DNA of 64,000 nucleotides. Source: Saccharomycodes ludwigii (taxonomy: Eukaryota > Ascomycota > Saccharomycetes > Saccharomycodales > Saccharomycodaceae). The stretch lies in NCBI RefSeq assembly GCF_020623625.1, contig NC_060203.1, forward strand, positions 434,001 through 498,000. The letters run 5' to 3'. A program made the position numbers and the translations under genes. How positions within the stretch are numbered: the first letter of the stretch is position 1; each line of letters opens with the position of its first letter. Below, one piece after another: positions 46,801 to 55,021 of the stretch. The notes under the pieces were generated by a model. That model had not been told where the DNA came from, made no database searches, and saw nothing but the letters and a program-made list of their open reading frames with translations.

Positions 46801-47548
46801 AAATAAACCTAGAACCCTTTTCCAATGCAGATCTGATTTCAGCAATATGGGAAATGGGAGATGGCGCCGATTTTTTGAAAACTTGAACAATATTACCAGC
46901 ACTTCTCTCTTGGGCAATTAAAACCTTTTCGGAACCATTAATAATAAAATAACCACCCATGTCGAACGGACATTCCTTTAGTTTGTACAAATCGGACTCA
47001 GTCTGGTCATATAATAAACAGTATTTAGATCTTAACATAATTGGAACACGCCCAATAAAAATCTTGTTATTTTCAGAATCGTCCTCTTCACTCTCCTCCT
47101 GAATTAGTTGGTATTTTAAATCTCTACCGGGAATATCAACAGCCTCATAGGTTCTTTTTTTAATTTCGACAAATAAACCAGAGGCATATGTTAAATTACG
47201 TAGACGGGCCTCTTGAGGAAACATTGCGTGTGACACACCATCTGATTCCGTCATAGAAGGTTTTGCTAGATAAATCTTGCCAAAAATAATTTCATATTTT
47301 CTACTCATATTATCTTCTTCAGTAGTATGTTGAGCTGGTTGTTCTAGAATCAACGTGGAGTCTTCTAAAATTAAATCTTGAATGGTGAAATTGATAAATT
47401 GGTTGAAAGAATCTAATTGTTGGGATACCAACCCTTTTTCACGGAAAAAGGCAGAGATAACTGTCCATGAATCTTCGGCTGTAATTTGCCCTTCGTCATC
47501 CTCGTAGCCATATGGATCTTCTTCGTCGTAGTATTCTTCTGCTGACAT
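43853..47548 (-). CDS. RPB2: Rpb2, second-largest subunit of RNA polymerase II
   Basis: A 1231-residue protein, against 1224 in S. cerevisiae, near-collinear throughout. Recognisable parts include the lobe/protrusion start [20 protein letters not shown], the fork-region block [20 protein letters not shown], the hybrid-binding and active-site block [20 protein letters not shown], and the C-terminal zinc module with Cys1170, 1173, 1189 and 1192. It ends in [14 protein letters not shown]. Insertions relative to S. cerevisiae are small, mainly in the acidic external loop at about 670-690. It forms one side of the cleft and part of the catalytic centre. Two Pol II subunit genes fall within 6 kb only because of interleaved ancestral order. 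Confidence 0.99.
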   Translation of the reverse strand: MSAEEYYDEEDPYGYEDDEGQITAEDSWTVISAFFREKGLVSQQLDSFNQFINFTIQDLILEDSTLILEQPAQHTTEEDNMSRKYEIIFGKIYLAKPSMTESDGVSHAMFPQEARLRNLTYASGLFVEIKKRTYEAVDIPGRDLKYQLIQEESEEDDSENNKIFIGRVPIMLRSKYCLLYDQTESDLYKLKECPFDMGGYFIINGSEKVLIAQERSAGNIVQVFKKSAPSPISHIAEIRSALEKGSRFISTLQVKLYGREDSATRTIKATLPYIKQDIPIVIIFRALGIVPDGEILEHICYDVNDWQMFEMLKPCVEEGFVIQDRETALDFIGRRGSAIGIKKEKRIQYVKDILQKEFLPHITQLEGFEGRKAFFLGYMVNRLLLCALDRKDQDDRDHFGKKRLDLAGPLLAQLFRTLFKKLTRDIFRFMQRSVEEAKDFNLKLAVKATTLTTGLKYALATGNWGEQKKAMTSRAGVSQVLNRYTYSSTLSHLRRTNTPIGRDGKLAKPRQLHNTHWGLVCPAETPEGQACGLVKNLSLMSCISVGTDPSPIITFLNEWGMEPLEDYVPYQSPDATRVFVNGVWHGIHRNPAKLVDTIKKLRRRGDITPEVSIVRDIREKELKIFTDAGRVYRPLFLVEDNEDTGIKELKVRKGHIRKLMITEYHDIEGGFDEEDEDDDNEKTNYTWSSLLSDGLVEYIDAEEEETILIAMQREDLDPGISANPDLEEELDPARRIKNIYHASTFTHCEIHPSMILGVAASIIPFPDHNQSPRNTYQSAMGKQAMGVFLTNYNFRMDTMANILYYPQKPLGTTRAMEYLKFRELPAGQNAIVAIACYSGYNQEDSMIMNQSSIDRGLFRSLFFRSYMDQEKRIGMSITESFEKPHRTNTLRMKHGTYDKLDDDGLMSPGVRVSGDDIIIGKTTPIAPDTEELGLRTAFHTKRDASTPLRSTENGIIDQVLITTNQEGLKFVKVRVRTTKVPQIGDKFASRHGQKGTIGITYRREDMPFTAEGIVPDLIINPHAIPSRMTVAHLIECLLSKVAALSGNEGDASPFTDITVDGISRLLREHGYQSRGFEVMYNGHTGKKLMAQIFFGPTYYQRLRHMVDDKIHARARGPVQVLTRQPVEGRSRDGGLRFGEMERDCMIAHGAAAFLKERLMEASDAFRVHICGICGLMTVVAKLKHQQYECRGCKNKIDIYQIHIPYAAKLLFQELMAMNLTPRLYTERSRDF

Positions 47549-48014
47549 GAGGTGTATATGTGTGATTGTATATTTTCTTTTTTCTTTTTTTTTATTTTCT
47601 ATTTTTTTTTTCTTTTTCTATTTTCTTTTTTTTTTTTTTTTTCGTTTCTTTTTTCTTTTATAGCTTTAAAGTCTCTATTTTTTTTTTCTTTTTCTATTTC
47701 TAATAACCAAAACAAATGTATGTATATATATATATATATTTGTGTGTATGTATAGACTATCTTATGCTATATGGTATTAAAAGTTTTCTGTTTAATTTGT
47801 TTTGCCACATTGTGAAAGACAACAACATTATTAAAAAAATGTCAAGTGAAACATTAAAAAGATTTAAAAAATTTTTTATTTAAAAATTTAAAAATTTCAA
47901 TCTTAATAATTACTGATATACAAAACTTGCTCGTATAAAATGCTAAATGTTTATTATGTTAGAATACACCGCAGGGTCTGTGTGCCATCTGAAAGCTTTT
48001 AGGCAGGGTAAAAT

Positions 48015-48055
<41 letters not shown>

Positions 48056-48194
48056 CTGAAAAAGAAAAATGAAAAAATAACAATTTTAACTCATTCAAAA
48101 ATATTATCTTTATATTTGTTATAACAATCTCATTATAAAAAATTTAAAAGAAAAAAAAAAAAACTTAAAATCAAATTTTTTTTTTCATAGAAAA
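47549..48194. other. Divergent intergenic region RPB2/MRP20
   Basis: T/CTTT-rich sequence next to RPB2, (TA)n near 47723-47740, A6T6 and two AAAAATTT blocks at 47867-47898, and a T38 tract at 48018-48055. Confidence 0.6.
47867..47898. promoter_or_regulatory. A(n)T(n) element cluster upstream of MRP20
   Basis: A6T6 (47867-47878) and two adjacent AAAAATTT blocks (47883-47898) resemble the AATTTT growth element reported for mitoribosomal gene promoters in yeasts without the genome duplication. AT-rich background weakens the call. Confidence 0.3.
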
Positions 48195-48995
48195 ATGCCT
48201 CGTTTCACCCCTTCTATTAACAAGATTCTTATAAATGACATTACGAAAAATTTAAGTCATGTTCAACTCAACAAAAGTAATAATATCAGAAGTTTGGCTA
48301 CTCTGACTGAAGAACAAGTTGCACCAACTATTCCAAATACTGCACCCGACTTGGAAGATTTGGGTAAGCCAATTAAGTTGAATGCCAAAATTTTAAAATT
48401 TACTGAAAGCTCTATAGCTAAAGATGAGCCACATTTCAAAATTGGTGGTAAGAAATTGTATTTGCCGACTGCCCGCATAATTTTATTGAGATCAAACGCC
48501 AAACACACACCATACCAAGCCAAATTTATTGTTCCAAAATCATTCAATAAATTAGACTTAAGAGATTACTTATATCATGTATACGGCCTAAGAGCTTTCA
48601 ATATTACTACACAATTATTAAATGCAAGATATGTTCGTTCCAATGTTGTTTCACCACGTTATAGAGGTCCACAAATCAAAAAGATGACCATTGAAATGGA
48701 TAAGCCATTCATTTGGCCCGAAGAACCAGTAAAAAATGATCCATGGTTGGATTATGTTAGTAAAGAATTATCAAAGTATAGGGAAGAGGCATCTGTTAGA
48801 ATCGGTAGCGATGAATATAAACCTGGAAAATCATTTGAAAGTGTTGTTGGCCCATACGAGCCTATTGCTCAACCTTTTGTTCCTAAATTTTTACAAAGAA
48901 CCTTTTTAAATGAAAAGAAGAAAGCTGAAAAACTAGCTATTGAAAGTGAAAACTTGAATAAGATTGAGAAGCTTGTTTCCCAGCAGAAAATCTAA
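48195..48995 (+). CDS. MRP20: Mitochondrial ribosomal protein uL23m
   Basis: A 266-residue protein, against about 263 in S. cerevisiae. The L23-type core (about 90-150) contains [40 protein letters not shown] and [20 protein letters not shown]. Fungal extensions flank it, with [15 protein letters not shown] after the core. uL23m sits at the polypeptide exit of the large mitoribosomal subunit. The basic, serine-rich N-terminus ([20 protein letters not shown]) suits mitochondrial import. It is the chromosome IV-derived neighbour (YDR405W) of RPB2. Confidence 0.96.
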   Translation: MPRFTPSINKILINDITKNLSHVQLNKSNNIRSLATLTEEQVAPTIPNTAPDLEDLGKPIKLNAKILKFTESSIAKDEPHFKIGGKKLYLPTARIILLRSNAKHTPYQAKFIVPKSFNKLDLRDYLYHVYGLRAFNITTQLLNARYVRSNVVSPRYRGPQIKKMTIEMDKPFIWPEEPVKNDPWLDYVSKELSKYREEASVRIGSDEYKPGKSFESVVGPYEPIAQPFVPKFLQRTFLNEKKKAEKLAIESENLNKIEKLVSQQKI

Positions 48996-49644
48996 TTTTG
49001 AGATGGAAATATATGCCCATATCTATGTATGTTTTGTGTTGGTTTTTTATTTTAGTTTGCTTTTTTTTTTTTTTTTTTTTTTTTTACAATCTTTTTAAAA
49101 ATTGTAGTTCAAGAAAAAGGGAAAGAGGAGAATCAAGTTTATGTATGTTGATTTTATAAGAACCTGTATATATAAAAGCTTTGTATAATGTTTAAACAAT
49201 GATAAGCTAAAGATTAACAATAAGACAATAAAATTTCACCCTCCCCTTTCCTTATAAAGATTACACATATATTTATGGATAAATGAACATCCTATGAAAG
49301 AAATAATAAATAACGAAAATTTCAATTGGAATTTAAATTGTTAATAACATATATATATATATATATATGTTATAATAATAATAATAATCCTAACCAATAT
49401 ATAACCCATAATAAAATTCCAAATAACCTATTATAACATACACGTTTAAGTATATGCATAATAATAATAAAAAAAAATCCTTTGATATATACATATATGT
49501 ATATAAATAAAATAAAAGAATCAATAAATCTTTCCCCTCAAAATATATATCTAAACCTAATTGATTGCAAATCCTAAAACATAAGTTCCTCAACTTTTTT
49601 TCTTTTTTTTTTTTTTTTTTTTTTTTTCTCTCCTAAAACCAATT
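48996..49644. other. Convergent intergenic region MRP20/ATG40-like
   Basis: T tract near 49062-49085, a perfect 30-bp palindrome at 49344-49373, AAT repeats right after it, and another T tract near 49607-49627. No gene seen. Confidence 0.6.
49344..49373. repeat. Perfect 30-bp palindrome ATAAC-(AT)10-GTTAT
   Basis: Arms ATAAC and GTTAT enclose ten AT units, so the whole 30 bp is self-complementary and could extrude a hairpin between two convergent 3' ends. Confidence 0.9.
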
Positions 49645-50517
49645 TCACTCATTTTTTTTTTTGTTATAATTACCAAAGGGCTCAGGTAAAATGTCCAGTA
49701 ATAAATCATATTGCTCATAAGCTTGCTGTTCTCCATTACCAGTATCACCGTTAACATTGGAATTAGAATCAAGCTCATACTTAGTATTGTTATCATTGTC
49801 CGCATTGGAATAATAACCCCAAAATAAACTAGTCCATGATTTTTTCGTTTCTTTTAAATTGGGTTTGTTCTGTGGACTACTACTTTCCATACCATTATTG
49901 GAAACACCAGTAGAATCTCTAATAACATCGTCATTGCCAATAAAAGTAGCAGCACCAGGTCTTATAATATTAAATAGTTCATCTTTATGTTTAAAGATAA
50001 AGTGCTCAAAAGCATTAGTAAAAAACAATAAATACTGGAAAAAATAATTTAGCCATGAATTTTGAATTTTCTTACTATTTTCAACATTATTAATCAAAAT
50101 ATATTCTTTAACACAATTATTTAATAACACACATGTCAGGACAAACTCCAATTCATCTGCTAATATAAAAACAAATGGCTTTATAAAAAAATAATAACTT
50201 AAGTAGACACTCCAATATTTTAGTATAATATTTTTCTTTTTAGCAGAGTTATTATTATCTAGTTTGTCAGTTGATGTGGCAACAGTGCTAGTACTTGTTG
50301 TGTGATCAGTATACTGATTAGAATACCCTAAATAAGAATATATAACAGATGTCACATAATGATTAGTAGTGTTGGCCTTTGGCTCTTCCTGATTAGTATC
50401 ATTGTGCAAAGCGCCAGTATCTGGTTTATCAGATGTGTTATTTCTCAAGGTGATGATTGTAAAATATAGAGGTAGAGCTTGTGATATTAAAATATTAGTT
50501 AATTTAACAAGAAGCAT
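49645..50517 (-). CDS. ATG40: Atg40-like ER-phagy receptor (by position and C-terminal motif)
   Basis: A 290-residue protein, against about 256 for S. cerevisiae Atg40. Hydrophobic segments near the N-terminus (VKLTNILISQALPLYFTIIT) and around 100-130 (YWSVYLSYYFFIKPFVFILA, then EFVLTCVLLNNC) fit a reticulon-like membrane hairpin arrangement. The C-terminal third is hydrophilic and ends with YDLL at 270-273, an Atg8-interacting motif of the W/F/Y-x-x-L/I/V type, in the place occupied by YDFM in Atg40. Atg40 tethers cortical and cytoplasmic ER to Atg8 during starvation. Overall sequence is poorly conserved, so the call rests on the motif and on position between RPB2/MRP20 and ISN1 (YOR152C). 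Confidence 0.72.
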   Translation of the reverse strand: MLLVKLTNILISQALPLYFTIITLRNNTSDKPDTGALHNDTNQEEPKANTTNHYVTSVIYSYLGYSNQYTDHTTSTSTVATSTDKLDNNNSAKKKNIILKYWSVYLSYYFFIKPFVFILADELEFVLTCVLLNNCVKEYILINNVENSKKIQNSWLNYFFQYLLFFTNAFEHFIFKHKDELFNIIRPGAATFIGNDDVIRDSTGVSNNGMESSSPQNKPNLKETKKSWTSLFWGYYSNADNDNNTKYELDSNSNVNGDTGNGEQQAYEQYDLLLDILPEPFGNYNKKKNE

Positions 50518-50926
50518 AGTGCGATGGTCTTTTCAATATGATAATTATTGTTGTTGTTCTTATGACATAGCACATCTTTTTCCCCCTCACTGCTAGCAAA
50601 AAAGTGTTTATATATATCAATAATGGCAAAAAAATAAAAACAAAAAAAAAAAAGAGAGATTAATTTATATTTGTACATTTTACCCCAATAAAAAGATAAT
50701 GTATAAGGCCTTGCAGTGTTTTCTGAGCAAAAGCATTTTTTTTTTATTTTTTTGTTTGTCTATTTATATAATTTTTATTTCTCCCTATTTTAAAGGGGCT
50801 GAAAGACCATAAAAAGGAACATGATTAGATTTTATTATCTGTCTTTATCTTTTTTTTCAGTCTTTTATATATTGAAAAAAGTAATCAATAACAATTATAA
50901 AAATAACCCTTAACAATTATATAAAG
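50518..50926. other. Intergenic region ATG40-like/ISN1, PDR5-SLP1 slot empty
   Basis: Only 409 bp separate two genes that in S. cerevisiae flank PDR5 and SLP1. AT-rich sequence with no frame of interest and no visible ABC-transporter remnant. Confidence 0.6.
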
Positions 50927-52378
50927 TCACTTCTTTTTACTTTCTTTTCCCCCTTCAATTTGTGTCAAAAGTAAATCCAACACATCCACAGTCTCTTTGG
51001 GACTAGCAATCCATAAAGTACATCCAGATAATCTTGCTTTGAAATCATTAGCCGATCCCATTGGAGCAAATTGATCGCCAATGTGTAAAGTCTCCGAGGG
51101 TTGGATTGCTCCACTCTTATTTTTATTATCAACTTTTTCATGAAAGTATTTTTGTAAAATTTTTAGCCCCAAATCTTTCCCCCCAATATCGCACCAGCAA
51201 TCATTTCCACCATCAAAACAGCTAAACTTAACTCGATTCGCCGGTGGAAAGCGTTCCAGATGTTTCTGTACAGTTAAAACCATCTCTTCTAATTGTTCTC
51301 TCTGGAAAGTCAATCTTATCATTTCCCCAGCATTTTCTTTGGATTGAATGTATCCAGGAACAATGCCAACTGCTCTTTCCTTTCTAATGATTTTTGATTC
51401 TTTAGGCAAATTCAATTTTTCCTTTAGTGTTTCAAATAAAATTTCTGCCAAGTCTAATGTAGCATTCATGTCACGAGCAGACCATTTTTGCATACTTTCT
51501 AGAAGCCAGTCCGACTGTGGAGTAATCTTAACAAAATGGCCCTCAACACTACCAGCATTATTAGTCTCCGAATATTGGAACAGATAGTTGGATTCACCAC
51601 CCATAATTAACAAATTTTTTTTTAATACTGAATCCATACCAATATCATTTTGTAATAATTGAATCAACCCGTACAATCTTTCTTCATATTTCTCAGGCTC
51701 ATCATACCCAGCGGCAGTTACTATACCAATTTTCACCCCCAATTTTAACAAAGAAATTATCCGTGGAACAACCCTGTTAGTTGTTGTAAGATTACCACCA
51801 TCCTCATATAAAGTAACGTCTCCATCAAAAGTTATCAATCTTACGTCATTCTGAGCAGTACCGAATTGCAAAATCTGAGCAGTGTTTAAAATGTGTCTAA
51901 TATCGTTAAAACTTGGTGAAACAAACCTCCTGCAACTAATTTTTTTTTTGGAATCTTCCAATATAAAAGCTTTAGTTAAAGGTAAGCCAGTAAACATAGG
52001 TCCGATGGAAGGTACTAATTGATCCAATCTACTTTGTACGTCGAAAACACCACTTTTTTGGAAATCTAGAGTAAGGGAATCTTCTTGTTGCTGTTGTTCT
52101 GTTTGAAATGGATCTCTAATAGTCAAGTTTCTGGAATTACTTAATTGAAGTTTTTCCCACACCAAATCTTCGATATCTTTAAATATTGATAAATACTTTT
52201 TGTGGGCTGCATTTGTATTAGAATCAAGTTTTTCATCTTCGTATTGGGAGTTGTTATTGTTTACCGGATCGACAGAGTGTAAAACAAATGGAACAGCTAA
52301 TAAACCCTTTATCCACTCAATAAACTCGTCTTTTCTGTGTTGTTTAAGTTGGTATTCTATTCTGTATCTAGAAGACAT
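50927..52378 (-). CDS. ISN1: IMP-specific 5'-nucleotidase
   Basis: A 483-residue HAD-fold enzyme, against about 450 in S. cerevisiae, hydrolysing IMP to inosine. The start MSSRYRIEYQLKQHRKDEFI aligns with the yeast N-terminus and fixes the ATG at 52378. Conserved blocks are APSFNDIRHILNTAQ-like SPSFNDIRHILNTAQIL (154-170), the catalytic FDGDVTLY (184-191, nucleophile Asp in the DGDVT HAD motif), GIVTAAGYDEPEKYEERL, CFDGGNDCWCDIGGKDLGLK and HIGDQFAPMGSANDFKARLS. The frame stays open upstream to an ATG at 52585, giving an unconserved 69-residue Cys-rich extension; the Cbf1-type repeats lie just beyond it. Confidence 0.97.
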   Translation of the reverse strand: MSSRYRIEYQLKQHRKDEFIEWIKGLLAVPFVLHSVDPVNNNNSQYEDEKLDSNTNAAHKKYLSIFKDIEDLVWEKLQLSNSRNLTIRDPFQTEQQQQEDSLTLDFQKSGVFDVQSRLDQLVPSIGPMFTGLPLTKAFILEDSKKKISCRRFVSPSFNDIRHILNTAQILQFGTAQNDVRLITFDGDVTLYEDGGNLTTTNRVVPRIISLLKLGVKIGIVTAAGYDEPEKYEERLYGLIQLLQNDIGMDSVLKKNLLIMGGESNYLFQYSETNNAGSVEGHFVKITPQSDWLLESMQKWSARDMNATLDLAEILFETLKEKLNLPKESKIIRKERAVGIVPGYIQSKENAGEMIRLTFQREQLEEMVLTVQKHLERFPPANRVKFSCFDGGNDCWCDIGGKDLGLKILQKYFHEKVDNKNKSGAIQPSETLHIGDQFAPMGSANDFKARLSGCTLWIASPKETVDVLDLLLTQIEGGKESKKK

Positions 52379-52592
52379 AATAGTTGTGTTGTTTTTTTCT
52401 TTTTTTTGTTGTTTATATTGAAATAAACATTTAGCAGTGAAAACTAATTTGTTTTGACAGCCTGAATAAAAACAAAAACAACAACAACAAAAAGGGTTGA
52501 CTACCACACCACTACAAAAATTATAAGTTCGCCAAAGTATTAAATAATTTTTATTATCCGCGTGCCAGCGAAACTTTCTATTCATGTTTTCT

Positions 52593-52632
52593 GACAATAT
52601 CACATGACAATATCACATGACAATATCACGTG
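52593..52632. promoter_or_regulatory. Three tandem 13-bp repeats, each with a Cbf1-type RTCACRTG site
   Basis: Units GACAATATCACAT, GACAATATCACAT and GACAATATCACGT are adjacent. They place ATCACATG at 52599-52606 and 52612-52619 and ATCACGTG at 52625-52632, each an exact RTCACRTG match, spaced 13 bp. They lie 221-254 bp upstream of ISN1. Confidence 0.6.
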
Positions 52633-52635
52633 CCA

Positions 52636-52647
52636 ACATCCGTACAC
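52636..52647 (+). promoter_or_regulatory. Rap1-type site ACATCCGTACAC
   Basis: Matches the ribosomal-protein-type Rap1 consensus ACAYCCRTACAT except at the last base, and begins four bases after the third Cbf1-type site. Confidence 0.5.
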
Positions 52648-52654
52648 CACAAGG

Positions 52655-52673
52655 GTTGCAATGACGTTGCAAT
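52655..52673 (+). promoter_or_regulatory. Paired GTTGCAAT elements flanking TGACGT
   Basis: GTTGCAAT occurs at 52655-52662 and again at 52666-52673, one helical turn apart, with the bZIP half-site TGACGT between. No factor is assigned. Confidence 0.35.
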
Positions 52674-53088
52674 AAAATAAAAAGAAAACCGTCTCTTGAG
52701 ATCCGTCTCTCTTTCTCTTTTTATTCTTTTCCGCACTATCATTTATTTATTCAGTAAAAGCCGATAGCTAACTCTTTTCTTTTTTAATTCCGAATTGAAG
52801 CCAATTTTTTTTAGACAAATAAATGTGGCTGAAATAGTCTCCCTTTAATTAGTCTCTGTAAAAGTGTCACAAATTAAAAATATTGGTAAAATTCAATTAA
52901 ATCAACAAAAATAGAAAAAAAAATGGAAAAAAAAAAAAAAAAAAAAAATCACATCAACTTTTTAAACTCTCATATATAAATCTGTCGTGGTTTTAATTTT
53001 AAAATATGTAAACCATTCAATTATATTCTTTTCTTTCTTTCTTTCTTGTCTAACACTATCCTGTTTTACTTACCCATTTATCTCAAGG

Positions 53089-53126
<38 letters not shown>

Positions 53127-53192
53127 AACAAAAAATTAAATCTCCCTTAAATAGTACAGTGTGGAGTGAAAATAAAAAATAAAAAATAAAAA

Positions 53193-54827
53193 ATGTCATC
53201 TGATCCTCCTCCAACATACCACAGGCCAGAAGAGCCCCCACAGCCTGCTCCAGCTGCAGCAACACAATCTATTTCTAATCAAGATTCTACTTTGAACACA
53301 GAAAAATACAATGAAAGTAATAACAATAATAACAATAATGAACAATACCATTTTCGTCAAGATCAATACTATAACTTGAATGCCAAAGGGGAAGGCGCAC
53401 CAATAGGCAATTCCTTTGAAGAAATATTTCCCGATGATAAACCTAGATTCAATGATTGGCCTTTTACCATCTTCTTTGTGCTCAACTGTTTTGCATTTGT
53501 TGCTATCGCTGGTCTAACTTTACATGGCTGGAATTCAAGTTATTCTGCCACAGGTGGTAGTATCTATGATGGGCAAAATACAGGTACTTTAGATACAAAC
53601 GCTGCCATCTTATTGGTTTTCTCCTGTACAATAGCTCTTACTTTTTCCATATTGGGATTTATACTATGTAGATGCTACCCTAAACAATTTATTTATATTG
53701 GCATGGCTATTAACATAGCTAGTTCTTTAGGTACTGCAATCTGCTACTTATGCTTGCACTATTGGTCTGCCGGAATAGTTTTCATTGTTTTCACTGCTCT
53801 CACACTATGGTGTTACATTGGAATGAGACATAGAATCCCATTGGCTGTTGCTATATTAAGAACTGTGATGGACGTAATTAAATGGTATCCGTTCACTATA
53901 TTCACCGCTTTCCTTGGTTCCATCATATCTGCAGCCTTTGCATTTTTTTTCAGTTTGGTTGTTGTTGCCTGTTACATGAAATATGACCCTAAATCTAACA
54001 ATCCCGGTTGCAATGCAGGTGGTGGCAGTTGTAGCAACAGTAAATTGATCGGTATGCTATTTATCACTTTTTTCTGTGGCTTCTACATATCTGAAGTTAT
54101 TAAAAATGTCCTACATAGTACCATATCCGGTATCTACGGCTGTTGGTATTACATGGCCAAGAGCGACCAAGGCCCACCTAAATGGCCCGCTTGGGGTTCT
54201 TTTAAAAGAAGCATTACTTATTCCTTTGGTTCAATTTGTTTTGGGTCGCTAATAGTTTCCATAATTGAAACCTTTAGGGCAATTTTGCAGGTTATAAAAA
54301 ATGTAGTTATTTCCGGTTCGCAATGGGCCCAGATCGGATTTATGATAATTGACTGGGTTATTGGTTTTTTTAATTGGTTAGCATCTTATTTTAACCACTA
54401 TGCCTATTCATATATTGCCTTGTACGGCAAATCATACTTAAGGTCTGCTAAAGAAACTTGGAATATGATGAGGGAAAAAGGCTTTGATGCTTTGATCAAC
54501 GATAATTTGGTCAATATTGCAATTGGGTTGTATTCTATGTTTGTTTCTTATATGTGTGCTTTATTTGCATTTTTATATTTGAGATTTACTAAACCTTCTT
54601 ATAATTCGTCTGGTGGGTTTACTGCACCATTAATTGCTTTTAGCTTTGTTATTGCTTTGCAAATTTGTAACATTATCAATGAAACTATAAGATCTGGTGT
54701 GGCTACGTTTTTCATTGCCCTAGCCAATGACCCTGAAGTTTTCCAAAAATCTTATCCTGAAAGGTTTGATGAAATATTTAGAGCCTATCCCGATGTGTTG
54801 AAGAAATTATCTCATCAAAACGTTTAA
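53193..54827 (+). CDS. PNS1: Pns1, choline-transporter-like membrane protein
   Basis: A 544-residue polytopic protein of the CTL (SLC44) family, against about 539 in S. cerevisiae. A hydrophilic N-terminus of about 80 residues carries PPPTY (5-9), a PPxY motif of the kind bound by the ubiquitin ligase Rsp5. The first membrane segment follows FNDWPFTIFFVLNCFAFVAI. Family blocks include GSICFGSLIVSIIETFRAIL, FNWLASYFNHYAYSYIALYG and the C-terminal CTL signature ALANDPEVFQKSYPERFDEI. A Cys/Gly/Asn-rich loop precedes the ER-exit-type central helices. Substrate is not established for the yeast protein, where deletion causes no choline phenotype. Confidence 0.97.
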   Translation: MSSDPPPTYHRPEEPPQPAPAAATQSISNQDSTLNTEKYNESNNNNNNNEQYHFRQDQYYNLNAKGEGAPIGNSFEEIFPDDKPRFNDWPFTIFFVLNCFAFVAIAGLTLHGWNSSYSATGGSIYDGQNTGTLDTNAAILLVFSCTIALTFSILGFILCRCYPKQFIYIGMAINIASSLGTAICYLCLHYWSAGIVFIVFTALTLWCYIGMRHRIPLAVAILRTVMDVIKWYPFTIFTAFLGSIISAAFAFFFSLVVVACYMKYDPKSNNPGCNAGGGSCSNSKLIGMLFITFFCGFYISEVIKNVLHSTISGIYGCWYYMAKSDQGPPKWPAWGSFKRSITYSFGSICFGSLIVSIIETFRAILQVIKNVVISGSQWAQIGFMIIDWVIGFFNWLASYFNHYAYSYIALYGKSYLRSAKETWNMMREKGFDALINDNLVNIAIGLYSMFVSYMCALFAFLYLRFTKPSYNSSGGFTAPLIAFSFVIALQICNIINETIRSGVATFFIALANDPEVFQKSYPERFDEIFRAYPDVLKKLSHQNV

Positions 54828-55021
54828 AGATTAATTTATTTTTATTATTGGGGTTTTTTATATATATATGAACAAAATTAATTAAGTACATAATGTTCTT
54901 AGATTACAAACCTATATTTTAATCTTTATAAATATTGGAAGAAGAAAGAGAAAAAGAAAGAGAAAAAAAAAAAAAAAAAAAAAAAAAAAATGACTATGGG
55001 GAAGGGAAAAAATAACGGCTT

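Larger units (their letters stand above)
52379..53192. other. Divergent intergenic region ISN1/PNS1 with element cluster
   Basis: Dense regulatory-like cluster at 52593-52673 (three RTCACRTG repeats, a Rap1-type site, two GTTGCAAT). T-rich and A-rich blocks follow, with A tracts at about 52930-52950 and 53089-53125 (37 nt) before PNS1. Confidence 0.6.

Noticed and set aside
47552-47755. 67-codon Phe-rich open frame upstream of RPB2
   Set aside because: It is a reading of the T/CTTT-rich promoter and has no homology I recognise.
52593-52795. Possible point centromere: CDEI-like ATCACATG/ATCACGTG followed about 160 bp later by TTCCGAA
   Set aside because: The intervening sequence is not the very AT-rich CDEII expected, there are three CDEI-like sites instead of one, and the CDEIII flank does not match.
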